From Echinicola vietnamensis DSM 17526 (lineage in GTDB: Bacteria; Bacteroidota; Bacteroidia; Cytophagales; Cyclobacteriaceae), in the NCBI RefSeq assembly GCF_000325705.1, contig NC_019904.1, positions 3,722,001-3,786,000 on the forward strand: a DNA stretch of 64,000 nt, read 5' to 3'. The notes under the pieces were generated by a model. The model saw nothing but the letters and a program-made list of their open reading frames with translations. It did no database searches and was not told the origin of the DNA. Shown here piece by piece: positions 8,992 to 18,562 of the stretch; positions within the stretch are counted from its first letter, which is position 1; the number at the start of each line of letters is the position of its first letter. The position numbers and the translations under genes are program-made.

Positions 8992-10385
8992 CTTTGTCAC
9001 ATATGTGTCAGGAACCAAAAGTTCCTTTACTGCATCTTAGGGCTATAAAAACAGGTAAAAGAACAACACAAATTTTCAAGCAGATCAATTATTTGGTAAT
9101 TGGTACCTGCTTTTTATGGGGGGCGGTTTGCCCAGCCCAAGAGAAAAAGGCCCCTGATGGGATACATAAAGCTATTCAAGCACGTACGGATGCTATTTTC
9201 GATAGTTTGGTGCTGGTGAGACGTGACTTGCACCGCCATCCAGAAATTTCTGGTCAGGAAAAAAGAACGGCCGAGTTTGTTACCAATTACTTATTGGCTC
9301 TGGGTTTGGAAGTAAAAGTGGGAGTTGGCGGTTATGGAGTGGTGGGCATTTTGAAAGGAAAACAAGGAGGGAAAAAAATCGCTTGGCGTGCGGATATGGA
9401 TGCCCTCAAATTTGATGCACAGGACCCGGAAGTGTTTGGTTCTATTCATAAGGGCATCAACCATTATTGTGGACATGATGTTCACGTAACCATAGCATTG
9501 GGGATGGCAAACGTCCTGGCTCACCATAGAGAGCAGATAAAAGGTACCGTTTATTTCATCTTCCAACCTTCCGAAGAAAACTACAAAGGAGCAAAGTCCA
9601 TGATCTCCGATGGGCTTTTCGAAGGAATAGCTCCGGAGGAAATGTATGCAGCCCATATTTCGCCCATGCCTTCAGGGTTGGTGGCCTCCAAACCCGGCTA
9701 TTTATTTGCCGACTATAAAGAAATTCATGTGACTTATGAGGCCAGCGCGGCCGATGAAGAAGTGATAGCCTTTACAAAAAACTTGTTGTCAGGACTTCAA
9801 AATGTACCAGCATCCAGTGAATTTTGGGATACCCAAAACCTGATGGACCCGACCATAGGAATAGGAAACCCCGAAACCATTTTTCAGGATTATATCACCG
9901 TAAAAGAGAATGTTACGGTAAGTCGTCAAGACGGGCAGGTCCGTATAAGTGGCATATTGAGTGCCAGCAGTGCTTCCCTAATGGATGCCATCCCGAGACG
10001 TTTACAGCGTTCGATCGATCAGTCTGACTTTGCGGATCGATTTATGGACATTGCATTTGCCACGGAAGGATTCCTCTATTCTACCCAGCGAGCCAATATC
10101 CAAAATAATTCTTCTCTCACGGAGCAGGCCATTCAGGGGATTGCGGGGATTTATGGTCAAGGCAGCGCTATTCCTTTATATGGTGTCATTCCAGATGGCC
10201 GTGGGGATGATTTTGCGTACTTTCAGGAAAAGGTTCCCGGGGTTTATTTCCTGCTTGGAGGATCCAATTTTGAAAAGGGAATCATTGCAATGCCTCATAC
10301 TCCACATTTTAGGGTGGATGAAACATGTATCAAGTCAGGAGTCAATTATTTTTCCTCTTTACTGATAGAGCGGACAAATAATTGA
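8988..10385 (+). CDS. Secreted M20-family amidohydrolase/peptidase
   Basis: A 465-residue zinc hydrolase of the M20D group (N-acyl amino acid amidohydrolases). With the ATG at 8988 a signal peptide lies at about residues 33-51 (INYLVIGTCFLWGAVCPAQ), so a later start is possible. Metal residues include H82/H84 of the DLHRHPE entry motif region, D136/D138 (RADMDAL), H163-D164 (CGHDVH) and E196/E197 (PSEEN). The mid-domain lid and a closing HTPHFRVDE motif are present. Its ATG overlaps the TGA of the Crp-type gene, so that regulator may govern it. Substrate unknown. Confidence 0.85.
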   Translation: MTLSHMCQEPKVPLLHLRAIKTGKRTTQIFKQINYLVIGTCFLWGAVCPAQEKKAPDGIHKAIQARTDAIFDSLVLVRRDLHRHPEISGQEKRTAEFVTNYLLALGLEVKVGVGGYGVVGILKGKQGGKKIAWRADMDALKFDAQDPEVFGSIHKGINHYCGHDVHVTIALGMANVLAHHREQIKGTVYFIFQPSEENYKGAKSMISDGLFEGIAPEEMYAAHISPMPSGLVASKPGYLFADYKEIHVTYEASAADEEVIAFTKNLLSGLQNVPASSEFWDTQNLMDPTIGIGNPETIFQDYITVKENVTVSRQDGQVRISGILSASSASLMDAIPRRLQRSIDQSDFADRFMDIAFATEGFLYSTQRANIQNNSSLTEQAIQGIAGIYGQGSAIPLYGVIPDGRGDDFAYFQEKVPGVYFLLGGSNFEKGIIAMPHTPHFRVDETCIKSGVNYFSSLLIERTNN

Positions 10386-10415
10386 CTCCTGTTCATGATG
10401 GGTGATCAAGGGATT

Positions 10416-11735
10416 TTATAACTTATCACCATTGATCTTAACGTTTTTCATGATCAAGTTATCAATATATTCCGGTTTGGTCACTTGGTCTGGAGAGGTG
10501 GAAAGCTTGACGTCTTCCATAGTGACATTGGACACGTTATATTGATCAGAAGCCCTTGAGTTAAAGATTCGGTCACAGTCCAGTTTAATATTTCGGAAGG
10601 TAATATGGTTACCCTTGGAGAATTTGATGTCTTTTTCTCCTTTGAGATCGAAAAACTGTGTCCATGGACTAAAATTAAACATGTTTTTGGCGCTACCTTT
10701 AATGTCTTCAAGGGTGATGTACTCGTAATGCTGTGGGGTGTCTGGACGCATTTTCAAGAGAAAAAGACGCTTGGCATCGGTAACCTTTATCCTTCTCAAA
10801 ATAATGTTTCTATTGTGGATAGACTCACTGCCGCATGTCAAGGCACTATGGCAAAAGCCAAATTCACAATCCTCTACAATGATGTTATAATTGCCGCCAT
10901 TGTTCGGATCGGTATCTGCATTGGGTCCCTTTCCGCCCTTGAGAGCTATTGCATCATCATTGACGGACATAAAACAATTTTTCACCAAAACATTTTTGCA
11001 AGCATCCAAGTCAATGGCATCCGAGCTTGGGGCTTTTTCAGTGGTGTGGGGCGCAAAAATATGAAGGTTCAGGATTTTTACATTTTCACATTTGTAGTAA
11101 TGCGAAGTCCAAAAAGGAGAGTTGATCAAGCTGATGCCTGATACTTGCACATTTTTGCTATTGGATATGTACAGTACTCGGGGACGCATCTCATCCATAT
11201 TGGTACAGTTTTTATTGAATTGGCGACGAATCCAAAAATGCCTCCAATAGCGATGTCCATTGCCGTTAAGGGTACCGCTTCCTGATATGGTAAACCCGTC
11301 CATTCCATCGGCATTTACCAACGCAGCAAAATATTTTAGCGTTTGGCCTTCCATTCGTGTTTCCAATAATTTGAAATGGGTAATGTCATCACTTCCTTTG
11401 ATGACAGCATTTTTTTCGAGGTGCAGGTGTGTACCGGGTTTAAAAAACAGTGAGCCACTTAAGAAGGTGCCAGCAGGAATGATGATTATGCCACCTCCTT
11501 GCTCGGAAGCCTGATCAATGACCGCTTGGATTTTCTCAGTTTGTAAAACCGTACTGTCATTGACCACACCATAATCGGTGATCCGATAGTGCTTGCCGAG
11601 TTGATCGATATCGGTAGGTTCGATTTGCCTAAACCAGTCCGGAATGGGCGAGCCGTCCGGAAAGACTTCTTCTTGGGCCATCAGTGGGCTTATGCTGGTA
11701 AGTAGTACAATGAGTAGAAAGAGGTACCTTTTCAT
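10416..11735 (-). CDS. Glycoside hydrolase family 28 enzyme (polygalacturonase-like)
   Basis: A 439-residue secreted right-handed beta-helix enzyme. Signal peptide residues 1-20 (LLTSISPLMA). GH28 signature positions are recognisable though divergent: D239 (PSSDAID), D260-D261 (VNDDAIALKGG), H296 (CHSALTCGSES) and a basic pair K328/R330 (LLKMRPD) in place of RIK. GH28 enzymes hydrolyse galacturonan or rhamnogalacturonan by inversion. It is convergent with the amidohydrolase and is separated from the SusCD locus by the VWA gene. Exact glycosidic bond cannot be assigned. Confidence 0.83.
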   Translation of the reverse strand: MKRYLFLLIVLLTSISPLMAQEEVFPDGSPIPDWFRQIEPTDIDQLGKHYRITDYGVVNDSTVLQTEKIQAVIDQASEQGGGIIIIPAGTFLSGSLFFKPGTHLHLEKNAVIKGSDDITHFKLLETRMEGQTLKYFAALVNADGMDGFTISGSGTLNGNGHRYWRHFWIRRQFNKNCTNMDEMRPRVLYISNSKNVQVSGISLINSPFWTSHYYKCENVKILNLHIFAPHTTEKAPSSDAIDLDACKNVLVKNCFMSVNDDAIALKGGKGPNADTDPNNGGNYNIIVEDCEFGFCHSALTCGSESIHNRNIILRRIKVTDAKRLFLLKMRPDTPQHYEYITLEDIKGSAKNMFNFSPWTQFFDLKGEKDIKFSKGNHITFRNIKLDCDRIFNSRASDQYNVSNVTMEDVKLSTSPDQVTKPEYIDNLIMKNVKINGDKL

Positions 11736-11906
11736 GGATGAATCTTGGATTTATGTGTTTAAAGTTTGTAACGATTTAATGAACCGAAATTAACGGATCC
11801 ATTTCACATATCAATCCTGTATTGTTATGGTAACGGTGAAGTAAGAGGGATAGCTGATTTTTGCCTTTCCTTTTAGAGATTGTAGCTTATGCTAAAAGCA
11901 AAGAAA

Positions 11907-11941
11907 GCCGTGGCAAAGGAATTGTATCCTTTATCCACGGC
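11907..11941 (-). terminator. Hairpin terminator downstream of the VWA gene
   Basis: A two-tier hairpin: GCCGTGG (11907-11913) with CCACGGC (11935-11941) and inside it AAAGGA (11915-11920) with TCCTTT (11927-11932). Read on the minus strand it lies about 100 bases after the VWA stop and is followed by a T-rich stretch (TTTCTTTGCTTTT). The rest of the 302-base gap 11736-12037 shows no gene. Confidence 0.55.
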
Positions 11942-12037
11942 GATCAAAGTAGTAGTTCCCTTAGAAGTATTCGAAAGCGGCTGTATTACATGTTGACGTT
12001 ATTGCCCTTTACCAGTTAAGTAAGTAGTTATGACGTT

Positions 12038-13249
12038 CTATTGTACCGCTTCACCAATTAACCTTACCATCAGATCATTGAGGAATTCCACTTCATATTC
12101 CCCGATTGACGGCTCCAAATGATCATTGCCAATGCCACTGTGATTGGTGATGAAGACGTAGGTGCCATTGGTGGCATTGCCCAAAAGACGCATTAAAAAT
12201 TCTGTTTCCTTATCGATTCCACTTGCGGTGACAGGGATGATTTTGATCCCGTTGGCTGCTGCCAATTGGGTCAGTCCATGGATTTCATCAATCACCTGGG
12301 CATCATAGTGTGGCGGAGCATCCAGCAAGAGAAATAGAAGTCTTGCCCTTCCAGAAGAAGTCCACTGGAGCGCTTTGATTGCTTTGGAGAGAGCCGTGTG
12401 CACCGCTTCTGGAAAATCTCCACCACCGTTTGCCTCTTGATCCTTGATAAACGATAAAGTCGAGGTTATGTCTGTGGTAAAGGGTGACTGTCGCGTCACA
12501 TATTCATCACCAATATCCCGGTAGAATACAGTTCCAGTCAGGAATGTGGTAGAGGGATTTTCTGATTTGGCCCGCTGGATCACATCAAGCAGTTCGGTTT
12601 TCAAATATTCCAGTTCATCGCCCATGGATCCGGTAGCATCCACTACAAAGGCAATTTCCGCTTGATTGGCTGCATAATGTTGGGGTAAATATGTGATCAC
12701 TTGAGGTTGTTGGTAATTGGTTTGGGAAAGCTCGATAAGTTTATTTCCGTCTTCGATGGAGATGGTCAAGTTTTCTAGTAGCATCCTTGACTGGGGAGTC
12801 GAGAAGATATTTCCCCATAATTCTGCCCGGCCACTGTTATCCGTTCTTGCTTCCCAAATGGTCTCATTACCTGATTTCAGGGCTACCTTCACATTGACGG
12901 CGGGACTTCCATTGGGCCTATTGAGCTGAAGAGGGATCCGATGCCGAAGGTTAATACCCCAGTAGTCGGGCATTTTTCCAAAATCCTTTTCATTCAACAG
13001 GTTTTGCCAAAATTCCCAATGGTCCAAGTCATTCCATTCCCCTGCAGTGATCAATCCTGGCTGCGGTGGGGGGGCTTGGCCGTTTCCGCTTCCATTAGGT
13101 GTCCCGCTTCCTTCACCGGCATAAAAACTATCCAATTCACCGTTACTTGAATCCGACTTGGGATCGGTGCTGTCCAAGTTGCTCTCACAGCTGTAGAATA
13201 TCATCGGAAGCGCGAAAAACAATAAAAATCGTAGTAAGGATCTTTTCAT
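12038..13249 (-). CDS. VWA-domain lipoprotein
   Basis: A 403-residue lipoprotein: signal with lipobox ending at Cys21 (MIFYSC), a Ser/Gly/Pro-rich linker to about residue 65, a beta-rich region (about 100-185), and a von Willebrand factor A domain from about 197. The MIDAS metal site reads DATGSM (D204, T206, S208), a DxTxS variant of DxSxS, with a later Asp in GGGDFPE. VWA domains mediate metal-dependent protein binding. The gene stands alone; partner and role are unknown. Confidence 0.8.
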   Translation of the reverse strand: MKRSLLRFLLFFALPMIFYSCESNLDSTDPKSDSSNGELDSFYAGEGSGTPNGSGNGQAPPPQPGLITAGEWNDLDHWEFWQNLLNEKDFGKMPDYWGINLRHRIPLQLNRPNGSPAVNVKVALKSGNETIWEARTDNSGRAELWGNIFSTPQSRMLLENLTISIEDGNKLIELSQTNYQQPQVITYLPQHYAANQAEIAFVVDATGSMGDELEYLKTELLDVIQRAKSENPSTTFLTGTVFYRDIGDEYVTRQSPFTTDITSTLSFIKDQEANGGGDFPEAVHTALSKAIKALQWTSSGRARLLFLLLDAPPHYDAQVIDEIHGLTQLAAANGIKIIPVTASGIDKETEFLMRLLGNATNGTYVFITNHSGIGNDHLEPSIGEYEVEFLNDLMVRLIGEAVQ

Positions 13250-13588
13250 GGTTAAATAAGTTTTAGTCGTATGGTCTTGACGTAAACTTTTATATGTGTG
13301 TCTCAGTAAAGAGGATTTTTTTATTTTAATTTTTTATGGGTTTACAAAGCTTAACACTAACTTATTTTAGCACTGGTGAATTTTAACAATTACTTGCATA
13401 TTTTTGGCATCAAACGTTTGGGTTAAGAGGAATTAGAAAGCGCTAAAACCTGTTGAGCATCAAGTTTTAGTAATTTATACGGAGTATTTGTAGGATTTCA
13501 AAACAATTGTAAAATAGAGAAATGCTAATTGATATTTTGTAAATGTTATTAGAAGTCCAAGGCTCTTGGCTTGGAAAAATGAACATCT
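13250..13588. other. Intergenic region upstream of the sigma factor gene
   Basis: A+T-rich spacer between the divergent VWA gene and the ECF sigma gene. It must carry promoters for both. A TATTTTTG box at about 13398 resembles the -7 element of Bacteroidota promoters, but no matching -33 box at the usual spacing is clear. No small gene is seen. Confidence 0.4.
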
Positions 13589-14164
13589 ATGGAAAGCTAT
13601 CCGCATTCAGATATGACATTATTGGACGGTTTAAGACAGGGGTCTTGGGAAGCTTTCGAATCCCTTTATGATAAGTATTGGGAAAAAATTTATGCCGTCA
13701 GCAGTGCCGTCACCAAAGATCAGGAGCTGAGCAAGGATATTGTTCAGGAGATATTCTTGGACCTTTGGAATAGGCGGGAAAAGTTAGCCATTAAAAACCT
13801 TTACGCATATCTCTACCAAGCCTCTAAATATCGATTGATTGAACATATTCGAAAGCAAGAGCAACAGGAGCAGTTTCTGGAAGAGTTTAATCAAATCCTG
13901 TCTCATTGTCCCGTTGAAGATTATCTTTTCCATAAAGAACTGGAATTGACAATCAAAGAAAGCTTAGAGGAATTGTCTCCAAAGTGCAAGCGGATTTTTT
14001 ACCTTAGTCGCTATGATCACCTATCCAATCATGAAATTTCCCAGCAACTTAAAATATCCAAAAGTACTGTAGAGAACCATATCAACAAGGCCTTAAACCA
14101 TTTACGGAATTCCCCTGAAGTAAAGATGGCTTTTATCATCGCCTTTTCGTTAATAGACGCTTAG
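13589..14164 (+). CDS. ECF RNA polymerase sigma-70 factor
   Basis: A 191-residue sigma factor of the Bacteroides-expansion type. Region 2 is at about residues 20-85 (WEAFESLYDKYWEKIY, DIVQEIFLDLWNRREKL) and region 4 helix-turn-helix at about 145-180 (LSNHEISQQLKISKSTVENHINKAL). It directs transcription of the SusC/SusD pair when released by the FecR protein encoded 114 bases downstream. The sigma, FecR, SusC, SusD order on one strand is the standard trans-envelope signalling layout. Confidence 0.92.
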   Translation: MESYPHSDMTLLDGLRQGSWEAFESLYDKYWEKIYAVSSAVTKDQELSKDIVQEIFLDLWNRREKLAIKNLYAYLYQASKYRLIEHIRKQEQQEQFLEEFNQILSHCPVEDYLFHKELELTIKESLEELSPKCKRIFYLSRYDHLSNHEISQQLKISKSTVENHINKALNHLRNSPEVKMAFIIAFSLIDA

Positions 14165-14278
14165 CGATGTTACCTATTTTTTAAAATTGTTATTTAATCG
14201 TTAAATCAGGCCGGGTCCTTAATTTTTTTTAGGTGCGAAGGTCTTTTATCTCCACTATCTGTTCAAAGGACACAACGG

Positions 14279-15238
14279 ATGGTAGGTAAAAAACAATTTA
14301 ACGATATACTCAAACGGTACCTGAAGGGGAAGGCCAGTAAAAGGGAAGTCTTCATAGTGGATCAATGGTTTCGAAAAAGCTTTTCTAAGGAACCTGAAGA
14401 ATCTAACCTGGAACTGTTAAGCATAAGAAAGGATATTTGGGCACGTATAGAAGCGCAAAAAAGTTCAGGCAAAGGAAAAGAAGCCTCTCTCACTTATACC
14501 GGTTTCTGGTGGAAGGCTGTTGCAGCTTCATTGATTGTCTTGATAGGAGGATATTGGCTCATGATGAGCCAAATCCAGCAAATAGACTGGATAACTGCCT
14601 CAACCGGTATTGGCGAACAACGGACCATTTCCCTCCCTGATGGGTCCATTGTCATGCTCAATGTAGCTTCAAGTATTCGATATCCGGCGGATTTTGACGG
14701 TGAAAGCAGAAACATAGCACTTACAGGGGAAGCTTTTTTTGACGTGGCACCTGATGTAGACAAACCTTTTGTTGTGGATACCGATGAGCTTTCGACTACT
14801 GTATTAGGGACCCAATTTAATGTTCGTGCCTATCCTTCCGAAAAAACAGAAGTCAGCGTATTTGAAGGTAATGTAAAAGTAGGGAGTATAAATTCTCCCG
14901 ATCAGGAAAAACTTTTGTCGGCCAACCAAGCAGCATCTTTTGATGATAATGGTACGCTTCTAAAATACCCTGCCAATCTCGACCTCGCCGGAGCATGGAG
15001 AAATCAAATCACCTATTTAGATGAAACCTCGCTTAAAGACTTGGCCAAAACCGTGGAGCGGTGGTATGGATATCAGATTCATTTTGAGCCAAAATCCTTG
15101 GAACACTGTACCGTCTCAGGGAAGCTCAAGATGGGAGATCTGAAAGTTTTACTCAATCAGATTAAGTTCATCAAAGAGATTGATTGGGAAATAAAGGAGG
15201 AGAATAATGTAGTATTTATTGGAAACGACTGTAAATAA
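14279..15238 (+). CDS. FecR-family anti-sigma factor
   Basis: A 319-residue inner-membrane regulator. A cytoplasmic N-terminal part (about 1-78) would hold the sigma factor, one membrane segment follows (about 80-97, AVAASLIVLIGGYWLMM), then the periplasmic FecR domain (TASTGIGEQRTISLPDGS, VEVSVFEGNVKV-like stretch) and a C-terminal DUF4974-type domain that contacts the receptor's signalling domain. Its partner is the SusC protein downstream, which carries the matching N-terminal STN domain. Confidence 0.9.
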   Translation: MVGKKQFNDILKRYLKGKASKREVFIVDQWFRKSFSKEPEESNLELLSIRKDIWARIEAQKSSGKGKEASLTYTGFWWKAVAASLIVLIGGYWLMMSQIQQIDWITASTGIGEQRTISLPDGSIVMLNVASSIRYPADFDGESRNIALTGEAFFDVAPDVDKPFVVDTDELSTTVLGTQFNVRAYPSEKTEVSVFEGNVKVGSINSPDQEKLLSANQAASFDDNGTLLKYPANLDLAGAWRNQITYLDETSLKDLAKTVERWYGYQIHFEPKSLEHCTVSGKLKMGDLKVLLNQIKFIKEIDWEIKEENNVVFIGNDCK

Positions 15239-15348
15239 AATGCCTATGTAACACTTTGTCAATCAACATCTAAAAAGCAGCCCATGTCTGGTCGCAACAG
15301 GCATGGGCCAAAACAATTTTATTAACCTCAGTTAACATTTAGAAATTT

Positions 15349-18300
15349 ATGTATTCCACCATCTTAAAACAATCGATATTTTTATCGAAGCGACTAGTTT
15401 ATGTGTTTGTGGTGCAACTGTTTATGATGCAGTTGCTTTTGGCTAATACTTCCAATGGCCAAAATAAAGGGCAGATCATGATTTCCTTTTTTTCGCAAGA
15501 AGCCCCTTACACAGATGTTTTTAATCAGATTGAAGCTCAGACAGATCTTGTATTCTTATACGATGATGATATTTCTGGTAGTGATAAACGGTTTACCTTA
15601 AATCGTGAAAATATCAGCTTGAATGAGCTCCTGGGCTTACTGGAGAAAAAAGGGCTTAAGTTTATGCGGGAAGGAGATCATATTTCCGTGAAAATGGCTG
15701 AAAATGCCTATGATAAGATAGATATTACAGGGCGTGTGACCGATGAAAATGGAGCGCCTATGCCTGGAGCTACCATCCTTATCAAGGGGACAAACGTGGG
15801 AACGGTTACCGATAATGATGGCTATTATCGCATCCATGCCGAAGAGAAAGGTGTATTGATTTTCAGTATGCTAGGTTATCAAAACCAAGAGGTGAACATT
15901 GACAACCGAAGTACTGTGAATGTATCGCTCAAGGAAGAGAGTACAGCATTGGATGAAGTGGTGGTTATGGGCTACAACTCCGTTGAAAAACAACACGTCG
16001 CTTCATCGATTGCTGAATTGGATATGAAAAGGGCAAAGATGCGTCCCATTTTCAAATTGCAGGAAGCGTTTAGTGGCACCCTTCCAGGCGTCACCATGTT
16101 GCAGGGTAGCAATTTACCCGGAAGTGTCCCAGGGACCATTAATATACGAGGCATCAGTACGTTACAGAATGCCGATCCATTGGTTATTGTGGATGGAATG
16201 GAGCAAAGCCTTACCGATATCGATCCCAATGAAATCAAAAGTATCAGTGTGCTAAAAGATGCTGCTTCGGCAGCAATGTATGGTTCAAGGGGAGCTAATG
16301 GTGTGATCATCATCACGACCAATAGGGGAACTACAGGGCAGTTTAGAGTAGACCTGCATTCGTGGGCTGCCGTGAATGACCCGATAGATATGCCCACTTT
16401 TGTAAATTCCGCTGATTATATGCGATTGAACAATGAAGCTCGCGAATTTCAAGGACAAACGCCGCAATTCACCGATGAGGAAATCACCAATGCCACGAAT
16501 GGAAATACCACCAATACGGACTGGCTGGATGAGGTCATGGAAAGACGGGCGCATTCCTATAACATGTCTGCCAATATTTCTGGTGGCGGCGGAGTGGGGA
16601 CGTTTAACCTGATGCTTGGTTACCTTAAAGAAAACGGATTGAATACCTACGAAGGATCGGAAAGGTTCAGTGCCCGGTTTAATACCGATATCCATATTGA
16701 TGACAAATTTGTCCTTTTGGCAGACTTTTATGCCAGAAGGTTACAGGTAAATAGGCTCCAAGCCAATTCAGATGGCCATGGGCTTTATAAAATTGCCTGG
16801 AGAATGAATCCTACCCAAGCTGTATTTTATGATTCGGATCTTCCCGATCATTATATACTACACAACGAGATGAACCCAATTGCCTCCATTAATCATGGAG
16901 GCGAGCGTAACAACCTATATGACAGAAGCACCATAAATCTTCGTCCGCGCTATCATATCAATGACAATTTGCACATCAATGGTAATATTTCATATATGAT
17001 CAATAAATCCGCCAATAAATACAAGCGGGAAACCTTTAAGTTTTTCGATGGAGATGGGATTCCTGTGGCGACTTGGGCAAACGATGTGGATTCGGAACAA
17101 GGCGTAAGTGTCAGCCAGCTCACGGCCAGGGCAAATATTAACTATGAACGTGATTTGAGGAAAGAGCAGGACAAACTCTATTTGGTTGCGGGTACTGAGA
17201 TCATGAACTATAATTATACCGATTACAGGGAGATTGCAAAAGCTTCATTTTACTCCAAACTCAATTATTCCTTTGACGACAGGTATCTGCTGGAAGTAAC
17301 GGCTAGGGGGGATGGCAGTAGTAAATTTGCCCCAGGACACCGGTGGGGATTTTTTCCATCCGGGGCATTGGCATGGAATATTCATAATGAGAGGTTTCTA
17401 TCTGGGGTTACCCAAAGTGGACTGATCAATAACATGAAAATTCGACTTTCCTATGGTTTGATAGGAAACGAAAATGTGAATCCATACCTCTGGCAAGAGG
17501 TGGTAAACAATTGGGGATGGACGATGAGAATTCCCAATCCAAGTTTTAGTTGGGAAAAACAGCGTCAGGCCAATATCGGTATCGATTTAGGCATGTTTGA
17601 TAACCGCTTTAAGTTTACGGCAGAATTTTACAGAAAACATTCATTTGACCTGATCTATTCAGAATTTCCAGTTCCCCCATTGACCGGTTCGAATAGCTTG
17701 GAATCAGCTGTCAACATTGGAGAGGTGGAGAACAAAGGCTGGGAACTATCAGGATCATGGAGTGACCAGGTTGGGGAATTGTCCTATACCATTGGCGGAA
17801 TCTTATTTGAGAATAACAATAAGGTGCTGAAGGCAGGGTATAACAAATCAGACACGCTCATCTTTAAAGATAACAATGAGAAAATCTGGTATCGCGGCAT
17901 TGCTTTGGACAATTATTACGGTTTTGAAAGCGATGGTTATTTTCAAAATCAACAGGAAGTAGATGAAACCTCTGCTAAACTTCCCAATACACTGCCCGGT
18001 GATATTCGGTATGTTGACCAAAATGGAGATGGCGTAATTAATGACAAGGACCGTGTAGATTTGGGAGATCCTTTCCCTCACATGAATTATTCCATTACCC
18101 TAGACCTTCGATTTCGCCATTGGGATTTCAGCTTCCTTGGCCATGGTGTGGGAAGAAGAACTGGAAGGCTAGGAGGTCAAGAAGGATTTCCAGTGTTCAT
18201 GGATGGAGAAAATAATGATTTGGGAGCGCCACGCCAGTATTATATGGATAATAGATGGACGCCAGAAACCCCAAACAGTCGGTTCCCACGTGTATGGACT

Positions 18301-18555
18301 GGAACTACTCCAAATTCAGAACTTAGTGATGTTTGGTTGAGCAATGCATCATTTTTTAGGATCAAAACCCTACAATTGGGCTACACTTTTCCCCATATCA
18401 CCAAAGGTGTTAAGAATATGCGCGTCTACATTAATGCCCAAGATGCTTTTACTTTCACCAATTGGGAAGGACTGGAGCCAGAAAGAAACGGTGGCACTGG
18501 CAATTACCCAAGGATGGCCAGTTATAGTTTGGGTGTAAAATTCACAATTCTCTAA
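15349..18555 (+). CDS. SusC-type TonB-dependent receptor with STN signalling domain
   Basis: A 1068-residue outer-membrane transporter. After the signal region (about 10-38) comes an STN domain (about 45-118, APYTDVFNQIEAQTDLVFLY) that signals to FecR, a carboxypeptidase-regulatory-like domain (about 125-200, ITGRVTDENGAPMPGATI), a plug with the SusC phrase RGANGVIIITT, then the barrel ending YSLGVKFTIL. It imports an oligosaccharide or peptide captured by the SusD protein encoded 7 bases downstream. The STN domain means that substrate binding should switch on the upstream sigma factor. Confidence 0.94.
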   Translation: MYSTILKQSIFLSKRLVYVFVVQLFMMQLLLANTSNGQNKGQIMISFFSQEAPYTDVFNQIEAQTDLVFLYDDDISGSDKRFTLNRENISLNELLGLLEKKGLKFMREGDHISVKMAENAYDKIDITGRVTDENGAPMPGATILIKGTNVGTVTDNDGYYRIHAEEKGVLIFSMLGYQNQEVNIDNRSTVNVSLKEESTALDEVVVMGYNSVEKQHVASSIAELDMKRAKMRPIFKLQEAFSGTLPGVTMLQGSNLPGSVPGTINIRGISTLQNADPLVIVDGMEQSLTDIDPNEIKSISVLKDAASAAMYGSRGANGVIIITTNRGTTGQFRVDLHSWAAVNDPIDMPTFVNSADYMRLNNEAREFQGQTPQFTDEEITNATNGNTTNTDWLDEVMERRAHSYNMSANISGGGGVGTFNLMLGYLKENGLNTYEGSERFSARFNTDIHIDDKFVLLADFYARRLQVNRLQANSDGHGLYKIAWRMNPTQAVFYDSDLPDHYILHNEMNPIASINHGGERNNLYDRSTINLRPRYHINDNLHINGNISYMINKSANKYKRETFKFFDGDGIPVATWANDVDSEQGVSVSQLTARANINYERDLRKEQDKLYLVAGTEIMNYNYTDYREIAKASFYSKLNYSFDDRYLLEVTARGDGSSKFAPGHRWGFFPSGALAWNIHNERFLSGVTQSGLINNMKIRLSYGLIGNENVNPYLWQEVVNNWGWTMRIPNPSFSWEKQRQANIGIDLGMFDNRFKFTAEFYRKHSFDLIYSEFPVPPLTGSNSLESAVNIGEVENKGWELSGSWSDQVGELSYTIGGILFENNNKVLKAGYNKSDTLIFKDNNEKIWYRGIALDNYYGFESDGYFQNQQEVDETSAKLPNTLPGDIRYVDQNGDGVINDKDRVDLGDPFPHMNYSITLDLRFRHWDFSFLGHGVGRRTGRLGGQEGFPVFMDGENNDLGAPRQYYMDNRWTPETPNSRFPRVWTGTTPNSELSDVWLSNASFFRIKTLQLGYTFPHITKGVKNMRVYINAQDAFTFTNWEGLEPERNGGTGNYPRMASYSLGVKFTIL

Positions 18556-18562
18556 TTAAGAA

